64,000 bases of DNA from Priapulus caudatus. Its lineage: Eukaryota > Priapulida > Priapulimorpha > Priapulimorphida > Priapulidae. Below the pieces are notes generated by a model that was not told the DNA's origin, did not search any database, and saw only the letters and a list, made by a program, of their open reading frames with translations. Positions 37,707 to 49,686 of this stretch are shown here, in pieces. The DNA lies in the NCBI RefSeq assembly GCF_000485595.1, contig NW_014577178.1:40682-104681 (forward strand), in the 5' to 3' direction. The translations under genes were made by a program, and so were the position numbers. Within the stretch, counting starts at the first letter, position 1, and every line of letters starts with the position of its first letter.

Positions 37707-40419
37707 TAATCTGAGTTGATATTTAACTGCATCTGCCAACTGTTACATCTGACACGTTAGGAGATATTAATAAGCCATCAATATGTGGCAATTTCAGGCG
37801 CTTGGCAGGACGTATAACTGCAACCTTATCTTGGAGACAATAAATTCTGCCGCGAGAGCTTGTTTACTGGTCCCCGTAGTGTTGGTTCTAAGCCGAAATG
37901 TGTTAGCACTGTAAGGCAGGCATACAAAGTATCTCATATGAAGGTACTTTTCAAACAAACTGTTTCGCCATATCCCTAAGAAAGCCTCCAAGCAACAGTA
38001 TTTGGGAGGTAAAGCTACAACTGCAAACGCAATACACTAGCTATTAACTATTCTGAACAGCAATTCCTGAACACAAACAACAAGGCTTTGCTAAATCGTG
38101 TGGTTTTCATAATAATGAATGTTACTCTGCAATGATTGCGTTCAACTACTATGATAGCAAGAGCTAACAATGAGTAAACTATAAAAAAAATTACTCCTTA
38201 TGTAAATCGAGTGTTACTAGTAAGTTACTAGAAAGAACATTGTCACATATTTATAGCACAGAATTTAGAACTATAACTTTATAAAAGTTAAGTAAAATGG
38301 TAAAAATTAAAATGGCCATTTCATTGTAGGAACTACATGCATACTTTGAAGGAACACGACAAACGATGCAACATATATATTATTGTTTAGGATAACAGAT
38401 TTAACCAATATTTTTCTCCATAGGCAAAACAGCACGAGTGGTGAAAATGAGGTACGCGATACAAAGAATAAAAATCTACATGTGCAGCATAGACACTTTC
38501 AGTAAGATCCTACAGCTGGCGTTGGCGTCTATAGAAACTTGAGTAACATTTTCCTAACCATGCAGTTATAACCCATATATTACCCTGTATAAAAATAATT
38601 AGGACAGTGATAACAAGCTCAATGGGGCGTTTTTGTACTAGGGAGATGCCGTAAATGACTTTTAAACTACGCTTTGCATTGTCATCTTCGTTGCATTTCT
38701 TTTGTGTAAATGAATGTTTGTTGTGCTTTACATTGTGCCACCCCAATTGAATTATCTGTTTATTTCCTATCCACAGAGACGACTTTAGGCTTAACATTCA
38801 CCTGGGGGGGGGGGTGTTCTAAGTTCACTAATGTCTCTCACAAAACCAGCAACAATGATTTCTGCCTGCAGTTTCATCCCCTTGACACCCTATACAGGAC
38901 AGAAAATTAAAAATTCAATGCCAAGAATCTTCTGTTCATTAGCCGAATTATAAAAGCATCGTTAATGGGTCATTGTTTCCCATATGCAAGACCATAGGCA
39001 ATTAAATTTTAGCGGGTAGCACGCTTATAGAATTAAATTATGGCTCTATTTCCATATGAATAGGTCGGGGGAAAATGGGTCGTCGATCGTTAATAAAATG
39101 GCGATTGTAGCTTTTATAAAGGCTTATCAATGCTCGTATGTTTGCGTATAACAAACAATACAAAAACGCATTTTATTATAATAAAAGCACTACGTTTTAA
39201 AGCATATATATATATGCCATATGAATTAATGACAAGACGTTTATCTTACTGTATATTACTATAGTATTTAATCAGGTATTGAAACCATAGCATATTAAAC
39301 CCTAAAACCGCGACCAAGTTTCTAGAATATATAATTAGCTCCTGAAAATTAGCAAGCTCTAATAAAACGCGTGCACACGCGCCGTACGGTGGATCAAAAA
39401 CAGATGAGTTACAAAAATTGACACAGATTTCCCCATTAACATTATATGAATAATTCTGATGAATAGCCGTGAACATTAGAAAACCATATGTGGCAGCCAA
39501 TATGCTGTGCCCTGCATTAAGAATGCTGTGATCGTATGGTTAGAGACGATGCCTTCTAGCAATTAAACCTTGCACAAAAATAAACCCAGTAATCACTATA
39601 ATCACCAAGACAAAAAGAACACCGGTGTGGCCCAGCAGACCATAGCCCTGTATTGCTCTTAGCAAGTAACATACAAAATAGGTTCATGACATGACACCAC
39701 CATACATCAGGGCCACCATACTAGAGAGACAGAAGCGGGTGTTTATTTGCACGATTTTCATCCAACACGGTTCTCTCCTGCTATTACTCCCTATAATTAA
39801 TTCACCACCTTATATACTCAGCTCATCGTATACAATGATCAAGCCGCGTATTCATCAATCTACGCCCATTATCTAGGGCATGAATTAGACAGTGAGTTAA
39901 CAGTTAATTTGGTTTCATGAATTCATAACATAGCAACATATGTCCGTGAAAATGCCAGCTAGAATTTGGCTTGTGTAAAAACGGCATAGCACGGTAGACA
40001 TCTGGCTCCCACTGCTCACCAAAAAGCAGTGAGCAACAAAATGAACAATCTCCTCCGGGAGGCAAATAATTACCACTCATTAATAATGAAGCCAAATTGA
40101 TAAATAATAAACTACTTCATTTCCTCTGCAGTACATTTGCACAAAAAGCAACAAAGGTTAAATTTTAAAACAATTTCTCAGGAGACGCAGACTATGGCCT
40201 TCCAATCAAATCCAGTCACAAACATAATTGCAACATTATCTCCGTTTGTCTCACTAGCACGCATATTTTAAAATTCAAATAAACATCACAAATGACTCAC
40301 TAGGAAAATCAGAGCATACAATACATTTATAGTTCCTGATAAACACGGAGCATAACCATGTAATGTTCCTTCTATAGTTAGCAGATGCACATTGCTGGCA
40401 TAATCACAGAAATAATACT

Positions 40420-40660
40420 AAAAGACTATAGAATAAGTTAGACCTATAGAATAGCTATAGAACTACAGAGTAGAATACCATAGATAACTATGGAATAGAA
40501 ATACAGAATAATACTATAGTGTCTCTATGTATTTCTATAGGCACAATGAAAGTAAGACATTGTAATTTGCAACATTGTGGAACATTGTAAAATGACAAGT
40601 AAGACATTGTAACTGGCAACATTGTGAAACATTGTAAAATGACAAGTAAGACATGATAAA
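40420..40660. repeat. degenerate CTATAGAA repeats and a 57-bp tandem duplication
   Basis: CTATAGAA-like units run from about 40425 to 40530. Two units of about 57 bp with GTAAGACATTGTAA and CAACATTGTG follow. The same structure is repeated at about 52425-52665 in copy 2. Confidence 0.7.
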
Positions 40661-41135
40661 GCTGGCCTCATATCCCTTGCTGTTCCCCTTCTGCGCAGTT
40701 ATAACAGGTGCGTAAAAATTGAAATATTGTAGACTGCTTTTCTTAACATACACGCACACAGCAATGCACGCACGCTGGGCACGGCAAAACAGCTAGGGCA
40801 TCTAAAAAAATTCCATTTAGTCAAACTTAGAACTGTAACTAATAATTTGAAACAAATGGTAGCTGATAAAAGTAGCTTAACAGCTAGGGCAAGTGCGAGG
40901 CAATGAAACCGAAGCCAAACATGCTGTATCATTCTCGCTATGTTTTTGTTCTTGTTGTGAAATTTGTGTAATGCAAGCAAAAAAATGTGAAAATCCAAGT
41001 TCATGAAAATCCCTAAAATAATCCGGTTAAATTTTTAAAATGTTGGGCTGAGAGTGTTCAGGTTTTATGCCAAAACCTCACAATAAAACTCCTTTTAACC
41101 ACATAATAGAAAAAATAAGAGAGCTTCACACTTAC

Positions 41136-41194
41136 CCTTGCATCGTAAGAACTGCTTGTATTGTTTGCAGTCCATGAATCGGACTCGGGAACAA
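41136..41194 (-). CDS. TCF12-like: E-protein internal exon (copy 1)
   Basis: On the minus strand the acceptor TATGTTATTGCAG precedes and the donor GTAAGTGTG follows this 59-bp exon. Two leading bases are followed by 19 codons: VPESDSWTANNTSSSYDAR, ending in phase 0. From memory, TCF12 reads TSWGTSGQPSPSYDSSR and TCF3 GSWGSGDQSSSSFDPSR at this point, with the exon ending at the same Arg. The SW, Ser-run, Y/F-D and terminal R all agree. It joins in frame to the 36306-36375 exon. The preceding exon must end in phase 1; I could not find it. Confidence 0.88.
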
Positions 41195-42830
41195 CTGCAA
41201 TAACATAGAAAAATGCCGGCACGTGAGTCACATATATTCAATAACAGAAAATAGCTGGAAAATTCACTGAAACCGTCATGAATTAATTCAATATCCATAA
41301 TAATGTAAATCTGTCATTATAGAAAATGCCAGTTGTCCTTCAAACCCTTTGCCAGTTGATACCGAAATTGGTAATAAGTTCAACTTTAAAATTTCAGAAT
41401 TTTAACAAAGATATACATAAATGAAAGCACACACGCGCGCACTCACACACGCACGCACGCATGCACACACATTTTTGTTATAGCTATATACTGCTAAAAC
41501 AAAATTGTCTGATTATACCCTGCCACAGGAATGCTAAGCTGTCAGAATCAATTCCCAATTTCCTTAAATGTTCAACGCAGAGAACAATACTGATGGAGAG
41601 CGACCCAGGCAGAAGTACTTATTCCATCAATTCAGCCATTCCAACTGATATGATCCCCTAATGGGGTTATTATCACTGGTAATTCATGCAGACAAATTTT
41701 TAATTGAATCTGTGGCTGCGAGCTCTGCGCGTAACTCGGCTGGATCAATCTCGCATTATCATAGCCTTTATCTGTCCAGTAGGCAAACTCCAGTTTTCTT
41801 CGGAAAAGTTTATCCCTTTTCCTATTACGGCTCACAGGAGTGGAGAGACATGCATCTCGGCAAAAATCATTGCTCACGTAAAGCTACCCTCGCGCCTATC
41901 CTGCCTTCACACTCACGGAGTGTTAGAGTATTTATAAGCTCAATCAACAAGATCGCTGTTGACACAAATCTTACATTCTACGTCATTCCTCGCAATTCCC
42001 CTACCAGAAGCCAGACGCTTCCTTAAAATATTTCACCACATTTATTATATTAAAATGCCATTATATGCACACACGCACACACACGAGCGCGCGCACGCAC
42101 ACATGCACATGCATACACATATATTTGTTATGACCTCGAGGTATCTCTTAAGGGATAAAACCTGCATATATAAGTTTATAATAACATGCCACATTGCAGC
42201 ATGTTGTACTACAAATGATTACCTATATAATCACACTAAGTTAAGAGTTAATGAAATATGGTATGTCTAGAAGAGGACATTAATTCTACGTACAGGTACG
42301 ACACGAGTTATAATTATATCTGTCTGAGATCTGTAATTAAGCCTGAGAACATGGCTATAGCTGGTAAGTGCTGCTAGAGCATTAATGTGTTAATTCTCAT
42401 TAGGTTAAGCTTGGTCGAAAGGGTTTTGCTACATCTTGGGTTTTAGTTTTTCATACAACTAATTCTATATATTATTTATACAATAAATAATAAATTAATT
42501 ATTTTATTTTATTTGTATGAATAACGAAAATCATACACACAGGTAAAATAGCATCGTACCTAAACAAATATACACCCGTTTTCTAAACAGGGTCATGTAG
42601 CAGTGTAATAAAATCAGGTCTAAGGTTCCTAAAACATAGATAGTTCTCTTATTATAATACATAAAATGTAGAAAGAAAAGGCGTAAATGACCTGCAGTGC
42701 AAGGTACCTGATAAGGAAACCACCCTTATCAAGTTCAATTAGATCACAGATTCCAGAAGATCTGACACAGGAACAATGCATGGTGACATCGAAAACTGAG
42801 ACATACCCTAACATTTTTGCAGGGCGCCCT

Positions 42831-42903
42831 AAACTGACCAGTTGTTTTAAAACGCATTTCTCCTATTGCAGCACATGTACAGTGATTGAACTCACGCGAG
42901 TAT
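42831..42903. other. junction between duplicated block and S2 repeat
   Basis: A short sequence, CTGACCAGTTGTTTTAAAAC onward, not found at the end of copy 2. Confidence 0.5.
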
Positions 42904-43454
42904 AGTACTATATATATATATATACAATTCATGCAGACCAAATAATCTTAGAAATAAACAATCGCTAGAAAATGTGCTTGATATAAAAATGGTTGGTAAG
43001 GATTATAGGCAGGCTGTATATTTACAGTTGGCACTTTATACAGTTATTACAGTGGAATATGCCCGACCGCGAGTGGAATAAATGGTCCATATCAAACAAC
43101 CAGGTCCAAATAACCCAGTTGAGCCTATAGAACACTGGTGTAAGCAAAATCTTCGCCCGGCATTTGTCGCTTATCGTGATATAATAGTTTTGGATGGCGT
43201 CAATTGCAAACAAAGACGCAAGGGAATACTATAACCACTTTTATTATGTACCATATACACTTACACTATTTTTTTTAATAATGGTGCAATTTATTAAAAC
43301 ATTATTAGCCAGAAACATCAGTCAATGCAAATGATAATTTTATAAAATACTAGCGGGATACCCGCGGCGTTGCCTGGGGAAATCAGTGGCGTTACTCAGT
43401 TGATGAGCGCTTGGTTGAAAGGAAAATACCCAAAAAATCTAACTATCTATCTAT

Positions 43455-43690
43455 CCATGCATCCATGCATGCATCCATCCCCTCCCATCCCATCCCACCC
43501 CATCCCATCGCATCTCATGCCATCCCATGACATGGCATGGCATGCCGTGCCGTGCCATGCCATATGCCATCGCACCGCATCCCATCCCATGCCATCCAAT
43601 GCCATCCCATCCCATCCCATCCCATCCCATCCCATCCCATCCCATCCCATGCCATCGCATGGCATCCCATGCGTTCGCATGCCATCCCAA
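43455..43690. repeat. (CCCAT)n degenerate pentanucleotide array
   Basis: CATCC/CATGC units. The Met/Gly/Trp/Asp ORFs on the minus strand and the Pro/Ser/His ORF on the plus strand are repeat translations. Confidence 0.95.
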
Positions 43691-43813
43691 ACAGTAAAAA
43701 ATAATAAGAAATCAAAAGATAAAAGACATTAAATATAAAAAATTAAAAATTAAAATAATACATACTAAAGAGGTAGGTAAAGGGAAAAAAAGGAAAAAAG
43801 GGGAAAATAAGTT

Positions 43814-43887
43814 CCCCAGCTGCATGGGACTCGAACCCGGAATCCCGGTGTAGGAAACGGATGTTCTAGCGATTAGGCCAATGCGCC
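43814..43887 (-). ncRNA. tRNA-derived pol III promoter (pseudo-tRNA), copy 1
   Basis: On the minus strand a perfect A box TGGCCTAATCG (43880-43870) and B box GGTTCGAGTCC (43837-43827) lie 43 nt apart, as in a tRNA. The acceptor ends (GGCGCAT and GCAGCTG) do not pair and two T-stem pairs are lost. It is therefore a tRNA-derived SINE head or tRNA pseudogene rather than a working tRNA. Confidence 0.7.
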
Positions 43888-44319
43888 GTTAAGGGTATAC
43901 CCCATGGATTCACACGTACGTGATGCTAATCTGTACGCACCGCCATCTATTGATGAATATAATTTTTTTTAATTTCTCCCAGACGTGCTGATTCTGAAAA
44001 TATCTTTAGTTTTCCTCTAGGCGGTGGAGTTCTCTAGTTATGCGAGTATGAACTAATTCGGCTGAACAACTTTATATATATAGGCGATAAGACACTAGAC
44101 AGTGAGGAAGAGAGAGAGAGTGAATGAAAGTGTCAATGACACTGTAGCTCACCACAAAAAAACACACAAATGAGTGAGTAAGAAGAAGTCAGTTTTAATT
44201 GAGCAACCATCGACGTACATTATAGAAACGATTGCCATCTGTATATCGCAATAATAATTTATAAACCAAAATGAATCACAATTTGTGACCGTAGATGGCG
44301 CTATACCCGCTTTGTAGTG

Positions 44320-46830
44320 ATGGCGCTTGAAATAAATAGGTTATGCTGCGTTCCGACATGTTTTGTAAATCTTTACTCTAATGTAGACGTTTTATCGGCA
44401 GAGTGGAGAGGAAATACCAATTTTGCATTAAAGATATTGTCAATGAAATCTTGTAAAACGAACCAGACGAGTGTGCATGACACCACAGACTGTTTGTGTT
44501 TATATAATATGCTATATAATTGCCAAACCCTACCTAATTTGCATAATTTTTTTTTTTAAATATTAAAACCCCTAGCCCTTATTCATTCACATACCAAAAA
44601 TGAGCAAAATTCGTTGAACCTGAACTGACTAATGGCAATTCCCATTTTTGCCAAAAAATTGCCGTGGCTCGAAAGTACGTCGACTGGCGTGCTTCGAAAT
44701 AGGACGTTCCATATGGGAGCATAGCAGTAACAACTACACCCAATTTCAAACATGTGGGTCAAACGATTCCTGAGTTATCGTTGACCGAAACCAAATGTTG
44801 ACGAACGGACGGACGGACGTACGACGGACGACGACCCATGGCAATAGCTCAACTTGACGATGTCAAGGTGAGCTAAAAATTAAAGCTATCTCTTTAGCAA
44901 ATCCAAACATGCCAACAAAGGTTAAAACAAATAATGACCAACGTTTTATGATCACATCACAAGTTAAAGACAAATTAACCACTAGCTCTGCTGCCATGTC
45001 TTCCATCGTGGTACACACGAGACATTCTCATTATTCTAAAAGACTGTTATGAATCTATGGTGTAATAAAAAATTTGCACAACTAAACATCTGACATAATT
45101 TTCCCTTCTCGTCTTATCGCAATCACTGATGTGTGATGCACGCACGCACGAATGCACGGGCGCACGCGGCTGCACGGGCACACGTTAACCCCCCACGAAT
45201 ACACACGCAGCAGTCTATTCTTTACAGTTAATTAACGACAGTATTTCACACGAGTTTATTATGCCGCTGTTCAATTAAAACCTTCTCGGCATGAATTAGG
45301 CTCAAATTATCGAACAGGCACATAGGAGTGCCAGCGCCGAGCGATCGTAACTCTACAAAGTGCCAAAAAACACGAAGCATGGGAGCTGGCAGCTGTCTGA
45401 TATGAACTTCCTTGTTAGTTACCTTTTCTTGCAACCAGCAATTAGATGGGATTTTTTTGCATGCATTGGTATAGTAGGTGCAATGAAAACTACATGATAA
45501 AAGCAAGTGTTCAATACTCCGCACAAGAAAAAGAACTCTTGAACAAGTTGTTAAAAATAAATAATAGAGTGCAACCCGCAAAGTAGATTTCATTTTTTCA
45601 TGTCTATATTTTGAGACCAATTAGCTTTCTCGGGTGCTTTTAATGAATTTCTACATGCATTAAAATTCCAGCGCTTTGCAGTAGTATCCTTGACGTCTAC
45701 ACACACGCACATGTGCATGCATGCTTGTGGAGCCCGCGTACACATACATACGCACGCCCATAAACACGTGCATGCATGCATGCACACTCGTATGCGTCCA
45801 CACATACACATGAGCTAAACAAGTACACACGCATACATGCATATATCAGTAACGCATAAAAATTGAACAGCACAGCTTCTACTATTCTTAAACATTGTTT
45901 ACAATGTTTCACTGTTAGGAATGTAAACAACTGCCTACATAACACATACACACAATGGAATCGCCAGTCATTCTTAGAAAATCATGGCTTCATGCACATG
46001 TTGATTCTACATGTACGTCACAAAGACTCCTGTACGCACACAAACCCATCCGACGCCGAGAACATTTTGAATAGATGCAAGGCAAATAACGACATCATTG
46101 CGTGCCTAACTTTAATTAAAAATAGCAGCACATTCACTAGGCTCTGACAGCTATTCATATATTCGTTAGTGAGACATTATTGTTCTTGTCCTGCGTGAAT
46201 AGAATCAATACGTGGTCGCTGGCAAACGCAGCAGTGTACACCCAGGCCGCATCCAGCGCTGTTTATGATGCATTGAATTGGTCTGATCTCGGCAATCGTG
46301 TAGCATTTACAGTGCTTTCTGCCAGTTACGTTGCCACGCTTAGCAGATTCATGATAGGATTTCATTCCATGAAATCTGAACTACTACAGACATTAGACAA
46401 AGTCAAATAAATGTGTTTTTTTGTAGAAACAGTAGACCTGATATTATAATCTATAAGCTGATACACCTATATGAACCGTAAACTATTTCTAAGTAGAAAG
46501 GGATCACAAGTCACTACTAAGGTACGTTTTCTAGAGGTGGTAATCACACACGCGAAAAAAATAGTGAGTCTACGTTAACATACGTATAATAGAAGCTACG
46601 ACAACACACAAGCAGATAAAAACGTTTCTGCATGGCACCATGTAACGGTAAGACGTGTCTTTACTGACTAGACGTAATATAATATCAATATTATCTATTT
46701 ATTTCTATTGATAATAAGTAAGAATAACACGTAAGGTCAGTGGATGGTCGAATTAGGTTATATATGCCTTATATATAGCAAAATTTGATAGCCAGCGTCT
46801 GATATCTTGATATACGCTTGTAGCTCTTAA
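44320..46830. repeat. S3 block, copy 1
   Basis: About 2.5 kb that recurs, with many small indels, at about 60475-63900. It includes a repeat-like tail at about 44590-44880 with GACGGACGGACG units and ending AAGGTGAGCTAAAAA, a module seen at the 3' ends of many invertebrate retroposons. A 124-codon minus frame (45246-45620) is open here but broken in the other copy, which argues against it being a gene. Confidence 0.8.
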
Positions 46831-47409
46831 ATAAAGATATATATATATATATATATATACAATTCATGCAGACCAAATAATCTTAGAAATAAACAATCGC
46901 TAGAAAATGGGCTTGATATAAAAATGGTTGTAAGGATTATAGGCAGGCTGTATAATTACAGTTGGCACTTTATACAGTTATTACAGTGGAATATGCCCGA
47001 CCGCGAGTGGAAATAAATGGTCCATATCAAACAACCAGGTCCAAATAACCCAGTTGAGGCTAGAACACTGGTGTAAGCAAAATCTTCGCCCGGCATTTGT
47101 CGCTTATCGTGATATAATAGTTTTGGATGGCGTCAATTGCAAACAAAGACGCAAGGAATACTATAACCACTTTTATTATGTACACTATACACTTACACAA
47201 TTTTTTTAAATAATGGGTGCAATTTATTAAAACATTATTAGCCAGAAACATCAGTCAATGCAAATGATAATTTTATAAAATACTAGCGGGATACCCGCGG
47301 CGTTGCCTGGGGAAATCAGTGGCGTTACTCAGTTGATGAGCGCTTGGTTGAAAGGAAAATACCCAAAAAATCTAACTATCTATCTATCCATGCATCCATG
47401 CATGCATCC

Positions 47410-47605
47410 ATCCCATTCCATGCCATCCCCTCCCATCCCATCCCACCCCATCCCATCGCATCTCATGCCATCCCATGACATGGCCATGGCATTGCCGTCC
47501 GTGCATGCCATATATGCCATCGCACCGCATCCCATCCAATGCCATCCCATCCCATCCCATCCCATGCCATCGCATGGCATCCCATGCGTTCGCATGCGCA
47601 TCCCA
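47410..47605. repeat. (CCCAT)n array, copy 2
   Basis: A shorter version of the array at 43455. Confidence 0.9.
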
Positions 47606-47727
47606 AACAGTAAAAAATAATAAGAAATCAAAAGATAAAAGACATTAAATATAAAAAATTAAAATTTAAATAATACATACTAAAGAGGTAGGTAAAGGGA
47701 GAAAAAAAAGGAAAAGAGGAAAATAAG

Positions 47728-47808
47728 TTCCCCAGCTGCATGGGACTCGAACCCGGAATCCCCTGGTGTAGGAAACGGATGTTCTAAGCCGATTAGGCCA
47801 ATGCGCCC
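47728..47808 (-). ncRNA. tRNA-derived pol III promoter, copy 2
   Basis: The same A-box and B-box motifs as the copy at 43814, with a few added bases between them (for example in the GAATCCCCTGGTG segment). Confidence 0.55.
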
Positions 47809-48225
47809 GTTAAGGTATACCCCATGGATTCACACTCACGTGATGCTAATCTGTACGCAGCCGCCATCTATTGATGATTATAATTTTTTTAATTTCTCCC
47901 AGACGTGCTGATTCTGAAAAGTATCTTTAGTTTTCCCTAGGCGCGTGGAGTTCTCTAGTTATGCGAGATGAACTAATTCGGCTGAACAAACTTTGTATAT
48001 ATAGGCGATAAGACACTAGACCAGTGAGGAAGAGAGAGAGAGAGTGAATGAAAGTGTCAATGACACTGTAGCTCACCACAAAAAAAAACACAAATGAGTT
48101 GAGTAAAAAGAAGTCATTTTAATTGAGCAACCATCGACAGTACATTATAGAAACGATTGCCATCGTATATCGCAATAATAATTTATAGAACCAAAATGAA
48201 TCACAATTGTGACCGTAGATGGCGA

Positions 48226-48228
48226 CAC

Positions 48229-48287
<59 letters not shown>

Positions 48288-48290
48288 TGC
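48226..48290. repeat. (ACATAC)n microsatellite
   Basis: A CACATA hexamer array at the junction of the S2 and S4 blocks. Confidence 0.95.
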
Positions 48291-49636
48291 ACGCGCGCGC
48301 GCAGAGACCCACGCACGCACGAACGCACGCACACACACGTATATATATCAGTCATTCACAGCCTAACACTTAGCATTTTGCTTCAGCTATCCAACTTCGC
48401 TAACCGGTCCTTTAAACACAGTCAACACATGTAGATGTTCCATGCTTGCACTTCTCAATTCGGCATAAAAAGGAGAATGACTTTAGTCTTTTGAATTGAA
48501 ACCGGGAGCCTTTTGTGATGTAAATGATGTTAGAAACTAGGATTCATCATCCTTGAGCAGCTTATTCTTCAATAAAAGCCTTCAACTGGTATTTTTATAT
48601 TTTCATGCTAATTCTCTCTTTCAGTTTCATATATAACGACCACGTACGCGTCCCTCAAAATACTGTACGAAATAAACAGTATAGCTTAAAGACGTCCAGG
48701 TGTAAGATATGTTGTTTTGCATAGAACGCTAGTGCTTGCAGCAAGAAGTACTAATTGAAGCATTAAGAGGTCAGATAACTACTAGCTATTCTCTGCTCAA
48801 AATGTACTTAAATCAGCACATACACGTTTGGTAATACATAATAAACTATACTGACTTTACACGCAGCATTTGACTTTGGAATCATGCACCTATGCGCCAT
48901 ACACGCATGCACGCAGGCACAACAGATGAGTGCAGGCTCCTCGCCTATTTAACTGAACAGATATGACACGTTATTAGCAGCAATGCAATAAATCCGAACT
49001 TCTTTGGTAATGACTTGCAATAAATTTTAACATCAATAGATAGGGTAATTTTATAAATTCTTTGCATCAAGGCTCTTTCCTCTCAACCAATTTTCGGAAC
49101 CGCTATTAGGTAGCTATTTATATGGCAAATAACATCACCACACTTTACGACGATTAGCCGACTTTCGTAGACTAAAATGTGCAAATTAATGACACCGCAA
49201 TCACAAATCCAAATTGGGAAAGCTGAAATTGTATTACATCTCAAATGATGCGCCTTTCAAATTTTACTATTTCTGTTTCAATGCGCTTTTGCTAGTCAGA
49301 AATAAATTATAGCATGATTACCACATAGCGGTTCGACACTTGCACAATTTACACCTCGTGAGACTTGTTAGCACTTGCCACACACACACACTGGTTCACA
49401 ATCAGCAGCCCTCGCACTTCACACACGGCCATATTGATTTCCGACGCTTGGTATTCTATTTACAGGGATTTGTCAGAAATGCCATGATCTGCCTTTCAGT
49501 ATAATACACTGAATTTAGTAATGGCGGCCGATAGAGTCGTGGAACCATGGTTTTTCGTGCAGTTACCATTCGTATATGTATACGATCCAATGACAAGCTG
49601 TTATATAATTGTATTATTTGTATATATGTGTACACA

Positions 49637-49640
<4 letters not shown>
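48226..49640. repeat. S4 block, copy 1
   Basis: About 1.4 kb that recurs at about 57175-58790 with dense small indels. No gene recognised. It ends in the CA repeat that borders the second 5.2-kb block. Confidence 0.8.

Positions 49641-49686
<46 letters not shown>

Larger units (their letters stand above)
37588..42830. repeat. 5.2-kb duplicated block, copy 1
   Basis: It matches 49636-54835 base for base wherever I compared them. Offsets are 12048, 12003 and 12005. The two steps are explained by micro-palindrome C with its target duplication (45 bp, only here) and one extra TA unit in copy 2 near 51208. The left edge is in a CA repeat. At the right edge (GGGCGCCCT) copy 1 leaves the shared sequence and copy 2 enters a minisatellite. 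It contains one E-protein exon. Confidence 0.95.
42904..44310 (-). mobile_element. S2 composite repeat, copy 1
   Basis: A repeat of about 1.4 kb starting after a TA microsatellite. It has an AT-rich part of about 440 bp, then TACTAGCGGGATACCCGCGG at about 43349, a CCCAT array, an A-rich stretch and a tRNA-like pol III promoter on the minus strand. Further copies lie at 46832 and 58885. No intact protein is encoded. It may be a SINE-like unit within a larger non-autonomous element. Confidence 0.75.
46832..48225 (-). mobile_element. S2 composite repeat, copy 2
   Basis: Same order of parts as at 42904, with scattered small indels. The right end changes abruptly at GTAGATGGCG into an ACATAC repeat. 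Confidence 0.75.

Noticed and set aside
42350-42366. Plus-strand ATGGCTATAGCTG before GTAAGT
   Set aside because: A 13-base start exon with no downstream partner on this strand; a chance match.
43390-43425. Hammerhead-ribozyme-like TTGATGAG...GAAA in the S2 repeat
   Set aside because: The conserved first C of the CTGATGA core is T, the stem II bases barely pair, and no proper cleavage triplet and stem III follow. Penelope-type elements do carry hammerheads, but this match is too weak.
43447-43732. Met/Gly/Trp/Asp and Pro/Ser/His ORFs
   Set aside because: They are translations of the CCCAT array.
43814-43887. Functional tRNA gene
   Set aside because: The A and B boxes are perfect but the acceptor stem does not pair, and copies recur within a dispersed repeat.
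45246-45620. 124-codon minus-strand ORF in the S3 block
   Set aside because: No domain, and the frame is disrupted in the second copy of the block at about 61.9-62.4 kb, although that copy is error-rich.
46690-46730. Palindrome-like TATTATC...GATAATA as another micro-palindrome
   Set aside because: Only a 7-bp stem, no CARG ends and no flanking 7-mer duplication.
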